Shown here: one piece after another, positions 51,901 to 63,110 of the stretch | Position numbering within the stretch: the first letter of the stretch is position 1 | Layout: the number at the start of each line of letters is the position of its first letter | Origin: Onchocerca lupi | Lineage: Eukaryota > Nematoda > Chromadorea > Rhabditida > Onchocercidae | Length of the DNA: 64,000 bases | Direction: 5' to 3' | NCBI GenBank assembly: GCA_028564675.1 | Contig: JAOVVO010000133.1 | Span: forward strand, 1-64,000 | The notes under the pieces: model-generated | Databases searched by the model: none | Seen by the model: only the letters and a program-made list of their open reading frames with translations | What the model was told of the DNA's origin: nothing | Position numbers and translations under genes: made by a program

Positions 51901-53505
51901 ACTGATTTCAACAATTAATCATATCCATCTTAATTGGAAAGAAAATCAGGAAGTTTGCTGATGAAAAAACTTTCTTTAAAGAACATTTTGTTTCTTAAAA
52001 ATAAAAGAACAAAATTTCTATAATAATGAATGATGTCAGCAAAAATGAATGAAAAAAAATTGCAATGGAATTAAATATTTCAACTTTTTATGCTGCAAAC
52101 AGTCTGAAAATCTCTCAAAGCAATAATTTAGAAAAAATTTGTTAGTTTGAAAAGTATCATTGTCATCGCTTATATTTATAAAGGAGAACAGTTCAAATGG
52201 ACAGTTACCTTATTTGTTTCATTTTAATTCTTTATTAATTATCACCTATGTGAAATCCTGAAAACAACAGAGAAAAGAGTGGGATGAACTTGGAAATGAT
52301 TAAATTCCAGAAAACTTAGAATGATTTGTTTGCAATCCTTGCCATTGAATTAATTATCCTCCTCAATGATTAGTCCTTATTTATAAATCATTTTCAAGAG
52401 AATAAGTATCTGTTTCATAAATAATTCCTTTCGAACATTTTTAAATATTTTGAAAGTGCTAAAACTAATTGAAAATCATTCGTTCCTTTCTTTCGTTTAA
52501 ATTAAATCATTCTTCCTTTTATTCCGGAAAATTGATCTGTTTTCTGGATATTTTTGGGCAAGAGTAGTAAATTGACCGGTTTTCCGAATTTTTCGGAGAA
52601 AAAGTTACAATTCCAAAAAATATTGGCTTCATATGGAATAGAATTTTTTGTAATTTTCTATTTTATATAATATTTTAAAGAGAGTACCGGCAGCTTTGAC
52701 GGAAGTACGCTGTATGTGCCCGCATCCGCCGTCTGAACTGATCGGCAAGCGAATCTTTGAATGCGAACCGCTTCGCTATCAAATTCGTGTACTTCAATTC
52801 GATGAGTTGTGCGAAACTTATTCGGAACAAATTGAAATAATCGCTTTAGCATGTATACCTGTGATGCAGGTAAATTAATATTTTCTGCCTTCTTCAGTTT
52901 AATTGATTGATTGTTTCGCAAATCTGATCAGACATCAAAGAGACATTCATTGATTGTTTCGCAAATTTGATCAGACATTAAAGAGACATTCATTGATTGT
53001 TTCGCAAATTTCATTTGACATTTCAAACAATAAAACGTATTTTAGTGTAATGAAACACAAAAACGAAAAAATGAATATTGAAAATTAGTCATTAAAAAAT
53101 TGATTCTGCGATTACAAATATATTCTAGGACTATAAATTTAAGTGATGTTTTAAAAAAAAAAAATCCGCGGCTTTTTTTTTCTTTTGCGAAATTTTGCGA
53201 TTACAAATACGTCCAAGTGTTTAGGAAAAAAAAATTCAAATTATCGAATTTTTTTCTTTAAACATCACTTAAATAGGAGTGAAATTAATTTCATACAAAA
53301 TTTTCATTGCAGAATTCATCTTCTTTTTTTCAACGAAATCTAAATTTATGAAAGTAATATATTGTTTTTGTTTTAACCATACATTTCACATTTTCAGGCA
53401 AGTGTAAAAGCGGATGGTGAAATGAAATTCATGGCCCCGGAAAGATTTCACGGTCCGATTAAGAAGAGAATTCAATATGATTATGATGATTTTTATGAAG
53501 AATAA
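48906..53505 (+). CDS. ilc-17-like: IL-17-like secreted cytokine (ILC-17 type)
   Basis: This is a secreted cystine-knot-type cytokine related to interleukin 17. Five exons join in phase to 243 aa: 48906-48976, 49893-50112, 51458-51601, 52681-52869, 53398-53505. Residues 1-23 contain a hydrophobic core (FWLMIFIGF) that fits a signal peptide. The IL-17 signature spans the junction of exons 3 and 4: C134-SFEYFLNYNPL-RVPAALTEVRCMC158, matching the family's C-W-Y..D.N..R.P..i.eA.C.C pattern. Then come C173, the Y178-QIRVL strand, C189, and the final IIALACIPV strand with C203. C114 precedes the domain. A 35-residue tail rich in Asp and Tyr follows. A TTTTTAG acceptor lies two bases before the ATG, typical of nematode splice-leader addition. 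The start exon fits in phase (AG + A = Arg24). C. elegans has an IL-17 homologue (ILC-17.1) acting in neurons through an IL-17 receptor; the same role here is inferred. The family call is firm for exons 3-4, less so for exon 1. Confidence 0.85.
49032..49440. repeat. Direct duplication of a roughly 130-base unit, offset 278 bases
   Basis: Copies at about 49032-49160 and 49312-49440 share CGTTTGACACAAAGTTTCAA followed by an identical GTTCTTCACTGATTGATTTG, then diverge slightly (GATACAATGTTATATTCGAATA versus GACACGACGTTGCATTCGAATG). Both lie in the first intron of the IL-17-like gene. They fit a recent local duplication or two insertions of one repeat family. Confidence 0.8.
50864..50924. repeat. 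Perfect 22-base-arm hairpin in an intron of the IL-17-like gene
   Basis: GACTAGCATACGGTTACCGA plus AC (50864-50885) is followed by a 17-base loop and its exact reverse complement (50903-50924). The arms are of complex, balanced composition, unlike the AT-rich surroundings. The structure could be a foldback element, a hairpin small-RNA source or the remnant of a transposon end. Confidence 0.85.
52908..53015. repeat. 43-base tandem repeat, about 2.5 copies
   Basis: Units starting at 52908, 52951 and 52994 begin TGATTGTTTCGCAAAT and continue GATCAGACATYAAAGAGACA. The last unit is partial. The array starts 38 bases after an exon end, in the last intron of the IL-17-like gene. Confidence 0.9.
53137..53274. 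repeat. Inverted repeat, arms about 18 bases
   Basis: ATTTAAGTGATGTTTTAAA (53137-53155) pairs with CTTTAAACATCACTTAAAT near 53256-53274 across a loop of about 100 bases. It lies in the last intron of the IL-17-like gene. Confidence 0.7.
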
Positions 53506-53571
53506 TGGGAACAAACATCAGTACTGATAACATCCTCTTCAGTCATCGTATTGCTACCTCATTAAATGGAG

Positions 53572-53577
53572 AATAAA
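53572..53577 (+). terminator. Candidate poly(A) signal of the IL-17-like gene
   Basis: AATAAA within GAGAATAAATAATC, 67 bases downstream of the stop codon. Confidence 0.45.
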
Positions 53578-54298
53578 TAATCTGATTTAATTATCGCACA
53601 AAGGATTGAACCGTGGCAGCGATACTGTTTGTCACTTAACGTTAACGTATTCGGAATAGTTATTTCGGAAAACCGATTTTTTTTTACGGATCACTGAATG
53701 AATAAGGCTTAATTAGGAAAATGCAGAAGACCTGTATAGCTTATTGAGTACATTAAAGCGCATTTTTTGATTTTCTGAAATTTATTTTAAACAATAAATT
53801 CATTTCGACCAAAAGATGTAAAATTTTATTATTTCTGAAAAAATGAAATCAAAGTGAACAAAATCCGTTTTCTTCCGAAATTAATATGGAAGCGCATTAA
53901 AAAAATTATTAAAAACTGATTTGAACGAATCATAGGTTAACAAATAAAATCTTCATGTAAAAGTAAGAGAAGAAGATAAGTTATTAATTGCTAAATTACG
54001 AAGCGAAACAGAAGGATTAGTTGGAAGACAAAAACTGTTAAATTATTTATGTGACATTAATAGTATTGCATATTTCTTGGAAATTATTTAAAAAAAAAAA
54101 AAAAAAAAAAACAACGAAAGGAAAAAAAGAAGTGAAAGAACCCAATATTATTACAGGGAAATGATATTTGAATTGATGCTTGCAAGTTTAGTATTTTGTT
54201 ACACGAAAAATTAATAACAAAAAGTGGGCAAAAATGAAGGTTAACCAGAAAATACCACAATTCAATGGTTTATGATGAGCCAATAAAAAAACCAACAG

Positions 54299-54304
54299 TT
54301 TATT
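54299..54304 (-). terminator. Candidate poly(A) signal of the SLC17 gene
   Basis: A minus-strand AATAAA (plus strand tttatt) about 135 bases downstream of the SLC17 stop codon. Another tttatt at 54429-54434 lies almost against the stop. Confidence 0.35.
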
Positions 54305-54437
54305 GTGCTCCTATTACAAACTGAAAATATCTATAAAAATTGAACATATCTATAAAAATAAAGATAACTTGCGAAATTCACATAAATATTGAAATTTGGC
54401 TTTTGTTGGTCTTTTTTCTAGGACGAATTTTTATTAT

Positions 54438-56334
54438 CTACGAGTTGTCCGAGTTATTAAGTTTTTTTTCAAGTTCACAATCTTCTTCTTTGTCCGCCAC
54501 TGCCCATGGCTGTACTTCACCTTTTGCAAATAAACAGAAAATAGTAGTACCGGCTAATAAGACTCCAGCAGTAATCCAAAAAACTAACTGCCATTCTTGC
54601 TGCGTACCCTAAAATAAATTTGAAACACTAATAAGTGAATAAATGAAAATTTCCATTCAAAAAAATAAATTGTAATGCAGCTTAATATATCTTTTCACTA
54701 GCTTCATAACTACCCAAATTAAAAATAAACAACAAAGTGAATAATACTATCATCAATTATCCAACTGATTTTATATTGACAAATTTTTTTCTTTTTTTTT
54801 GTGAAGCTTAATGAAAGATAAAGTTCGTAAAAATCCATAAAATTGGAATCTATAAAATATAATAAAATTCACTAAAAGTTACCCTAGAAGTAAGTTGGCC
54901 GGCCATCATTGGAGCTATAATACCAGCAAGGCATGATATCGTATTTCCGATACCCAATAGCGGTCCAGCAAATGTTGGTGCGATATCGAGATAATTGACC
55001 ACAAAACCGGCGTACTGTACTCCGGATAAACCAATACCGAGGGTAAGGAATATGATCAACAGGGTCATTTGATCACGGCCACAATAAGCGCTAGCCATCA
55101 GAAATATAGCTTGACCTCCAAGTGCTGTAATTTCAACAATTATACTTCAAACTGAACTAGCAACCATATAATTTTTATTGCTTATCTCATTATTAGAGCA
55201 CTTATGTACATGTCTCTAAGCTGAATGTGATAATTTATTGAAGCAAGTACTATCTTTCAAACATATTGTTATATTATAGCGATTAACAATTGAATTGCAG
55301 AATCATGTAAAACATAAAAGCCATTTGCTAAAAGAACTCAAAAATTGTCAATTAGAGAAATCAAACAGATGAAAAATTAGAAATAAGATTAAATAAAATT
55401 ATACTCAACTTCTGTCAAATTATCAGTTCTTTGCTAATGATATTTCCACCAATCTTATACAGATTTAACCAAATACCATTTCTGTGTATTCCTACAACTC
55501 TCAGAGCAAACGTACCAACGATCATGGCAAGACGTCGAGTAGCTATAGTTGATAAGATATTTGCATTTTGCAATTTATCAGCGACAAAACCGCCCAAATT
55601 AATACATATAAAATATGCAATGTATGGAATTGCTGACAAAAATCCAAGCTAAAATATATTGATTTAATAAATTTTTTAGTGAAAAAATTTTCCAAAAATT
55701 CTATAAACAAAAACATTGGTTCTGGTGTTGTTGATAATTAAGTAAAGAGAGTAATGTTAAGCGTTAAATTTTTCGATGAATTTGAATAAAGATAAGCTCA
55801 ATATTGATGAAAATATTTTTTACTTAATCATTTTGCCATCATTTCTTCCGTCATATCAAGTTTCATTAAATAATAGAATTATTTGTGCTAAAAATAGGAT
55901 GCTATTTTGAATAGTTTGAAAGGAATGATTGAAAATTAGCAAACCGAAGTGAAATTTAATCCCAAAACATCTTTTATGAATGTTGGAAGAACGGTCATCA
56001 TGATATAGGCACCCCAATCACCGGCAAAATGACCACAGAATATTGCCCAAACTGGAACCGATTTCATCATTGCTAGCCATGGAACTGCTCTTTTCTAAAA
56101 TTTAAAAATGAACTTGATTAGAATTTCAACTCTAGAAAATGACTGCAAAATCGCAATATCAAAAGGGTTTGGTTGAAAAGTATTTTTTATAATAATTATA
56201 TGACTGCATGTTAGGTAAGATTTTGCTCGGCAAGAAGATTGACCTGCTTTTGCTTATTGTTCCGCACCATCTAATACTGCTATGTTTTATCGATATGAAA
56301 TAGTTCGATTTACAACAAATCGATAGCTGTTTCA

Positions 56335-56370
<36 letters not shown>

Positions 56371-59159
56371 ATCTATAAAATTTACCACCTTCTTGGAATT
56401 CGATGCCAATATATCAGCTAATGAATTTTCAATATAATTCAACTCCTGCTTAGAAATACGTTTACTACGTGCCGGTCGATCCGAAACATAGAAAAACCAA
56501 AGAAGACACCATAAAATACCCACAGTACCTAAAAAATATTATTGAAAAGCATGTTAGTAATACTTTCGTAAAATATGAGTTATATATAATCCAGCAAGTT
56601 TTCGGAAATTTTAAAATATGCAGGAATTTCTCAAACTTACCGAGAACGTAAAAGATGGATGGCCAACCACCTGCAAATCCATATTTGCAGAGTAAACCAG
56701 ACAATGGCATAACAGCTGTATTACCTACTTGAGCACCTGCAATAAAATTTACTTTCAAAAAGAAAAGTAGAAAAGTAATTTGCCTTCATATATTCATGCA
56801 ATTCTTACTTCCTGCATCACTCAGTTTGGAACTATATTTGCAATTAAATACTGAAATTTCGATTTACTATCAAAATTTTTTTTTTAAATTTATCGAAATG
56901 ACATGAGAAAAGGTCAAATGTAAACGAACCTGCATATGTTAGGCCGGTTAAAAGACTTCTTTCCAAAGGTGGCGCCCACATTGACCACATTGTATGGAAT
57001 GCAGGAAATATGGCACCCTATAAATTCAAAACTACAAAAATTTTATAAAATAAACATAAAGTAGAAAATCATTTCCGACAGTTGAGGGAAAGTATATGTG
57101 GAGAGATTAAAATGAACAGAGGAGACTGTTGTTTGCGGTAGAAAAATGAACCGAAAAAATTGAGAATTTGAAAAGTTGCTTGATGGATTTTACTATGAAA
57201 TATAGCAAATTGAATAAGGATTATAAATTATTGAGCTTATTAAAAGCTTATACCTGCATGAAGCCCATAAGAGCTCGTACGATGATGAAAGCGAAAACGC
57301 TAGTTGTTGCGGCTATTGGACTAATCAGAGTAAAAATTGCACTTCCAAGAACCGTAAAACCGATCACAAATCGACCACCGTATCGATCGGCTAAATAACC
57401 GCCAAGAATTTGGCTCAACATGTAGCCCCAGAAGAAGGCACTTAATACATAGCCTTGCTCATTTTTTTTCCAAAGTAATTCACCCATAATCTGAAATTTA
57501 TTTCAATAGTCAAGCAGACGAATACCGCACCATGTATGTTCTTGAACAGATATCATACATCCTGTTTGTTTCTATAGAATAAGAAATATCATAAAAGTCA
57601 GGAAAAAGAATGAAAAAACTTCAAACTTCAGTATCACTTCTTAACTTAGATTTTTATGCGCCATCAAAGTTTTCAATATCTTTGATAGTTACAACTTTCA
57701 TTGAAATGATAAGATTATTTTTCATATTTGTTGCAAAGTGAAATTGAAAATACTTCAACGAAATGAGAGACACACCGTTTCCTTTTGAACTGGTTCATTG
57801 TCACTTGGTGGTGGTGCGTATGTGGTAGGCCTTTTGGTAACATTGGTACCATCTGCACCAGATAACATTTCTACCGCTGTACTATTCACCATACAAACGA
57901 TTGCAACGCTGACATTTGTACGCAAAGCATAAATGATGATACAACCCAAAAATCCGATCAATGCAAGGTTAAGCCGTGCGGAACCCAAAAGTGCTGAAAT
58001 GATAAATGAATTGATGATAAATATAAATTAATTAAATAAGAAGAGATAGTAGACATAATAATAATTGATAATTGATAATAGTAATTAATAGTGACAATAA
58101 ATAATAACAGTGAATAATTAATAGTAATTAATAGTAACTGATAATAATAGTAATATGAGAGTATGTTAATAACTGAAATTCAATACATGATAATTTAATA
58201 ATTTATGTGACATTTGATTATTGTTTCTTTCGGAATAGACAGTGAGGAATTCAGATTAGGCATAAGTTCATCATTGATTTCCCATTATCATTACTCACTG
58301 ATAATTTTAATGAAAGATGAAAGGATTCAAACAGCTGTCGTCGTAGTATTTACCTTCAAGGGATGACCATATTCGAAGAGATCATCTTCAGGGTTGACGA
58401 TATTCGAAGAGGTCATCTTCAGCGGATGACCATATTAAAGGGGTCATCTTCAGGAAATGATCGTATTTGATTTGAAGTTATATTCTTCCTTATTAAACAG
58501 AATACTGTGATGAGTGCATGAAAATAACCGAAATTCTGACCACTTTCAAGAACAAGAGAAATGGCGTACATACAAGCCATGAATCGGGGGATGTCGGGAG
58601 ATGTGGAATCTAAATGACTGTCGGGGGATCCGGAATTTATATGCTTGAATTCTTGATCGAAATCTAACAGGGGATGTAGCGGGATGTGGAATCTAAGTGT
58701 CTGTCGGGGGATCCGGAATTTAAATGCTTGAATTCTTGATCGAGATCTAACAATCTACTAGTTACTTTATCAAGGAAGACAACAATATCAAGTGTACTGT
58801 TTACTAATATATTCGCTGCACGATTCACCAAATATTTCGGAATTTGATTTTGAAATAGCATTATTTAATCCATTAGGCAAAGTAAATATTACGATTTTAA
58901 GAATCAATTTAATGACCAATTGATTTAGCCATATTTGTTTTTACTATACTTCGCAGAAAGCGGATTATTTTCTAATTTGCATATGTCAACAAATGTTACA
59001 GTTGGGAGGAAAGGTAAATATAAAGCCAAATTTTATAAGATAAGTGAAAGATTTGAGCAAATCGTTAAATTTAACTAAACAAAATTTTTGGTATATTAAA
59101 TTGGAATTGAAAATGTGCAATAATCTAATCATACCTGTTGCTTGCACTTCAGCTGCCAT
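54438..59159 (-). CDS. SLC17 family (sialin / Na-phosphate type) major-facilitator transporter
   Basis: This is a membrane transporter of the anion:cation symporter group in the major facilitator superfamily; SLC17 members move organic anions such as sialic acid, glutamate, nucleotides or phosphate. Ten exons join in phase to 500 aa: 59135-59159, 57776-57993, 57254-57490, 56930-57017, 56641-56736, 56386-56528, 55945-56094, 55516-55648, 54883-55124, 54438-54608. TM1 carries the SLC17 string YALRTNVSVAIVCMVN (R33). A glycosylation-prone luminal loop follows (NST, NVT). The signature GYMLSQILGGYLADRYGGR sits at 103-121. Further family stretches are MWSMWAPPLERS, GGWPSIFYVLG, VWAIFCGHFAGDWG, RRLAMIVALGGQ (formed across an exon junction), AGFVVNYLDIAPTFAGPLLG and EWQLVFWITAG. 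The acidic C-terminal tail is cytosolic in the family. The length is typical. The start exon is only 25 bases, but its donor and phase fit. The sequence lies nearer sialin/NPT-like members than vesicular glutamate transporters, judged by eye, so the substrate is not assigned. Confidence 0.94.
56336..56368. repeat. Poly-A tract in an SLC17 intron
   Basis: An A run of about 33 bases lies less than 20 bases beyond the donor of the 56386-56528 exon. Confidence 0.95.
58010..58170. repeat. AAT/TAATAG-rich low-complexity stretch
   Basis: Imperfect repeats of AATAATAG and GTAATTAATAGT words in the first intron of the SLC17 gene. Confidence 0.6.
58361..58470. repeat. 31-base tandem minisatellite, about 3.5 copies
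   Basis: Units of GATGACCATATTCGAAGAGG followed by TCATCTTCAGG repeat with a period of about 31-32 bases. The array is in the first intron of the SLC17 gene. It is GC-richer than its surroundings. Confidence 0.85.
58588..58753. repeat. 83-base tandem duplication
   Basis: Two units with an 83-base offset share GATGTGGAATCTAA, CTGTCGGGGGATCCGGAATT and GCTTGAATTCTTGATCG. It lies about 120 bases from the 31-base minisatellite in the same intron. Confidence 0.88.
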
Positions 59160-59833
59160 ATTTTTGAAATTTGATAATCGCAAGGATGCAGTGGCTAAAA
59201 CAATCCTATTAATTAATAATAATAGTAAATTGTATTCAATAAATAGCACAAACGCGATGCTTCATGCTTCAATACGAATGGAAGCGTAAATAATTCCAAA
59301 ATTAAATCAATTTTAATATCTAGCTCAAAACTTGATGAATTGAAAACTTAATGTAATTGCTAACAAATGAGTTTAGGGTGTATTTATTTTCGTTCCTAGT
59401 CAATCAGTTAATTATCTCCAATTTCTAACTGATATCTGATTCTTCCACAATTTGAAAAAAGTAATTTAAAAAGTCTTAGATGCGTCTAATTAAAATGAAA
59501 TCTCAGAGAATTTTACGTCTAAGGATTTTTTACTTTTAAGATATATAACATCAAAAATGTTATATACCTTGCAAGTAAAAAAAATGAAAGTAAAATAAAG
59601 TTTAAATTAAGGTGTTTGAAAAATTTTTGCATAAAATTTAAATTAAAAAATTCAGTAATTTGTACAATTTATCACTAATCAACATATTTGTTGTGCTGAT
59701 TGGTATGTAAAGACAAAAAAGAAGTATTGTAATATTTTGAATAAATATACCTCTATCACATTATAAATTTATAGCTTCATTTCCTCTTTTTTCAAATAGA
59801 TAATTAATTGATATCAAATAGATGATTGATTGA

Positions 59834-59929
59834 ATTTTTTCTTTCTGTTCATGTCAAATAATTCAGTCAATTAAATCAATTAATCGGCATAATTAATTGA
59901 ATTATTAACATAAACAGAAAGGAAAAATT
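59834..59929. repeat. MITE-like inverted repeat
   Basis: ATTTTTTCTTTCTGTTCATG and the following AATAATTCAGTCAATT pair with AATTGAATTATTAACATAAACAGAAAGGAAAAAT. The arms are about 37 bases with mismatches and the loop is about 20 bases. Confidence 0.7.
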
Positions 59930-60831
59930 ATAAAGAAATGAATTAAATGAAATTCAGTGAGATTCAGCACATTTTTTTCCCATTTCTTTGATTCTATGAA
60001 TTTTTTTAATTCTATGAAATTCTATGAATATTTTATTCATCATTTCTTTGAATTTATGAAAACGATGATATATAAATATATGCAAAATTTCCAAATATAC
60101 ATAGTTTTTCATCAAATTTAATTTAAATTGTAATTATCATTAACCAAATCCGTATATGCCAAAAAAAAAAAGAAAAAAAAGAGTTGAAACTTTTTGTACT
60201 GCAATAAACTTTTATTGGATTAAATTTAAATTATGAAATTGAAAACATAAAAGAACAATATTTGATTTAATTCTTCATTGGATTTAATTTAAATTATCAA
60301 ACGGGAAATATTAACTAGCAATGCTTAATTTAATCATATATTCAAAAAATAATGGAAGTAGTAGTGAAATTTCGTGAAATTTTATTTCAGTTACCAATAA
60401 ACTACTGATAAGAGAGCCAAAGTATTACTTCGATTAAATAAAAATTAGAATTGGTAATTAAAATTCTTACATCTAATTAGAATAATTTTCAAATAAATGA
60501 CATAAAAAGATTGATGGAAAAGAAAAGAGGATTAAAAAAAATAAAGGAAATGAAAAAAAAGAGGATAAAAAAATAGATGACAGAAAATAAAGGATTGTAT
60601 AAATAGTATTGATGAGATAAAAGAGAAATAAAAGTCACGAATGTGATTTATAAATAAATGAGAGGCATTGAAAGCCAAAGTTTTAACGACTAAAAAATGT
60701 GCGAAATGAAAGTGACTAAAATTGAGGCCATGGATATCAGGTTGACGCAAAATGTCATCATCATTACTACAACTTATCTATGCTTGCCTTGGTTTTCTAT
60801 CCATTGGATAAATTTCTTTTTTCTCCTTGAA

Positions 60832-61140
60832 ATTATAAAGATCAAAGAATATTTAAAAGAGAAAGAGAAGGAGAAGAAGAAGAATGTAAAATTAAACTTT
60901 TCAATTTCTCACATTTACTTCACGTTTCATTTGTCATTTTAAAATAATCTATGATTAATTAATTTATATGATTAAATAAACTATAAAGATCAGAGAATAT
61001 TTGTAAGAGAAAGAGAGGAAGAAACAGATTGATTGCAAAAATACTAAAATTAAACTTTTCAATTTCTTCATCAACTTCTTGTTTCATTTAGTTTTAATAT
61101 TTTAAAATTTATAATTTATTGATTTATATCATCAAATAGT
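60832..61140. repeat. Diverged tandem duplication of about 150 bases
   Basis: Copies at about 60832-60975 and 60981-61140 share ATAAAGATCARAGAATATTT, an AGAGAAAGAG segment, AAATTAAACTTTTCAATTTC and TTTCATTTnGT-like words in the same order. Confidence 0.7.
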
Positions 61141-61689
61141 AATGGGAAGTTATTTATTTAATTTGTCTTTTCAAATTGTTTTCAATTAAATTAATTGATA
61201 AATTAAATGTTTTTTTTTTCAAATTATTAAAAGGTGAAAGAAATGAAATTAGAAACATTAATTATGGAAATGATCGAAATTTAAACAACATAAGCGAGGA
61301 ATTTTTCGGTAAACACTTCGATCAAATAATAAACATTCAAAATTTCACGACAAACATCTAACTAGATAGTAAACATCAATTAAGCAACTGTTGCAAATGT
61401 AATATTTTATTATCGATTTTTTTGCAACAAAAAATGGCGAAATTAGAAAATGAAAGGAAACGAAAAAGGTCATGTTGCATTCCATTCGTTTTGCATCCCT
61501 CAGACGAAAAAATTTGTGATCGATGTCGTATAACTTTCAAAGCTTTTCCAATATAATGGTTTGAAATATTTCTTTACCAATTAATTAATTAATTAAATCA
61601 ATTAATGCATAAAAGTGATGTCTTAGGCATTATCCATAATCAAAAATTTATTCTCTCATTTTCCTTTCTTTGTCACCAAAAAACATTGA

Positions 61690-62010
61690 ACTTAAGAGGT
61701 AATCAATAGTCGGGGGAAGGAGAGGTGCGCGAAAAAGAAGGCAAAATCATTGGAATATAAGAGGATAAAAGATGGACGGAAGAAGTGGGCATGGGGAGAG
61801 GAAGAGAGAAAAATCATTGAAATATGAGAGAATAAAAGACGTGGAGAAAGAAGAAGGGAAAAAATCATCAGGATATGAGAGGATAAAAGATTGAAAAGAA
61901 GTGGGCGTAGGAAGAGGAAGAGGGAGAAATCATTGAGATATGAGAGGATGAATTATTGAAATATGAGGGAATAAATGGATGGGGAGAGAGGGAGAAAGAG
62001 GAGGCGAAAA
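61690..62010. repeat. Purine-rich degenerate minisatellite
   Basis: Repeated blocks of GGAAGAGGGAGAAATCATTG and AATATGAGAGGATAAAAGA with GAAGTGGGC spacers recur about every 60 bases for some 300 bases. The plus strand is almost all A and G, so the array is a long polypurine/polypyrimidine tract. Confidence 0.7.
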
Positions 62011-63079
62011 AGGATGAAAATGAATGAGGGAGAAGGAATCGAATTTTCATTTCAGTTTTAATGAGTGCAAATTTTTGAACAGATGACAAAAATTTGATAA
62101 ATTCGAAATGATAACAAAAATTCGGAAAGTCTTAACAAATGACAAAAATTTGGTAAAAAAAAATTTACAAAATTTCTAAAAGTCTTATAGTCTGAAAATA
62201 ATATTTAATCAACACAAAATACAATAACAATCATATCTAATTTTTTCTCCCATTTTTTTAACACTTATTTTTTTGCCATCCAGTAAATGTATGTTTAAAC
62301 AAGATTTAAAAAACGAAAAGAACGAAAAAAAAAAAAGGGAGAAGGAAAAGAATAAAAAGAAAAAGGAAGAGAGAGAGAGAAAGACGGATGAAAATCTAGA
62401 CAAATGATTGCAGTTAAATAAATAATAATTTTCAACAATAGGTGACAAAAAAAGAATTTTATGTTTAAAACATAAATTTTGCAAAATTTTTTCACTTTTT
62501 TAATTTTCGTTCCTTTTTTCCCCTTCTGCTTTCCTTCAAAAAAGATTTTTATTCAGTCTGTTCGGTTTCTTTTATCTAATTTCAAGAAACTTCATTTATT
62601 CTTTGATTCATTTGAATTCAACGAAATTTTGTTTCGTTCATCCTTTTATTTCATCTATTTTGAAAAATAATGCTCATTTGTGTTTGAACTGTTTGATTTT
62701 CGTATGAATTATAATAATTCATTTTTGACTTCATTATGCATTGATACTTTTTTCCTAAATAAAATATCACTTTGCATACTATGAAATTTTTTAATAATTT
62801 TTTTTATTCAAATTTTCATCTTTTGTTTTTCATTTTTTTCTCCCGTATTTTTTAATTCATTTTAACTATTTCATTTTTGAAATTAAAAAATTTTAATTTC
62901 ATTTTAGCTATACTTTATTCTTTCTTTTTTTTTTATTTTTCATTTTTTCTGGAATTTCTTACAAAACATTCAAGAGTAAAGTTTGCTGATAGGGGAAAAT
63001 TTCCAAAATTTCTGGTTTTGATGGAAAAAGTGTTATTTGCATTTTGCCATGATATTTTCTGAACTTTCAATATTACGAC

Positions 63080-63110
<31 letters not shown>

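Larger units (their letters stand above)
53506..54437. other. Convergent intergenic region (two 3' UTRs)
   Basis: The IL-17-like gene ends at 53505 from the left and the SLC17 gene ends at 54438 from the right. A plus-strand AATAAA at 53572-53577 is a good poly(A) candidate, 67 bases after the IL-17-like stop. A minus-strand AATAAA at 54299-54304 suits the SLC17 gene. No other gene is seen. Confidence 0.6.
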
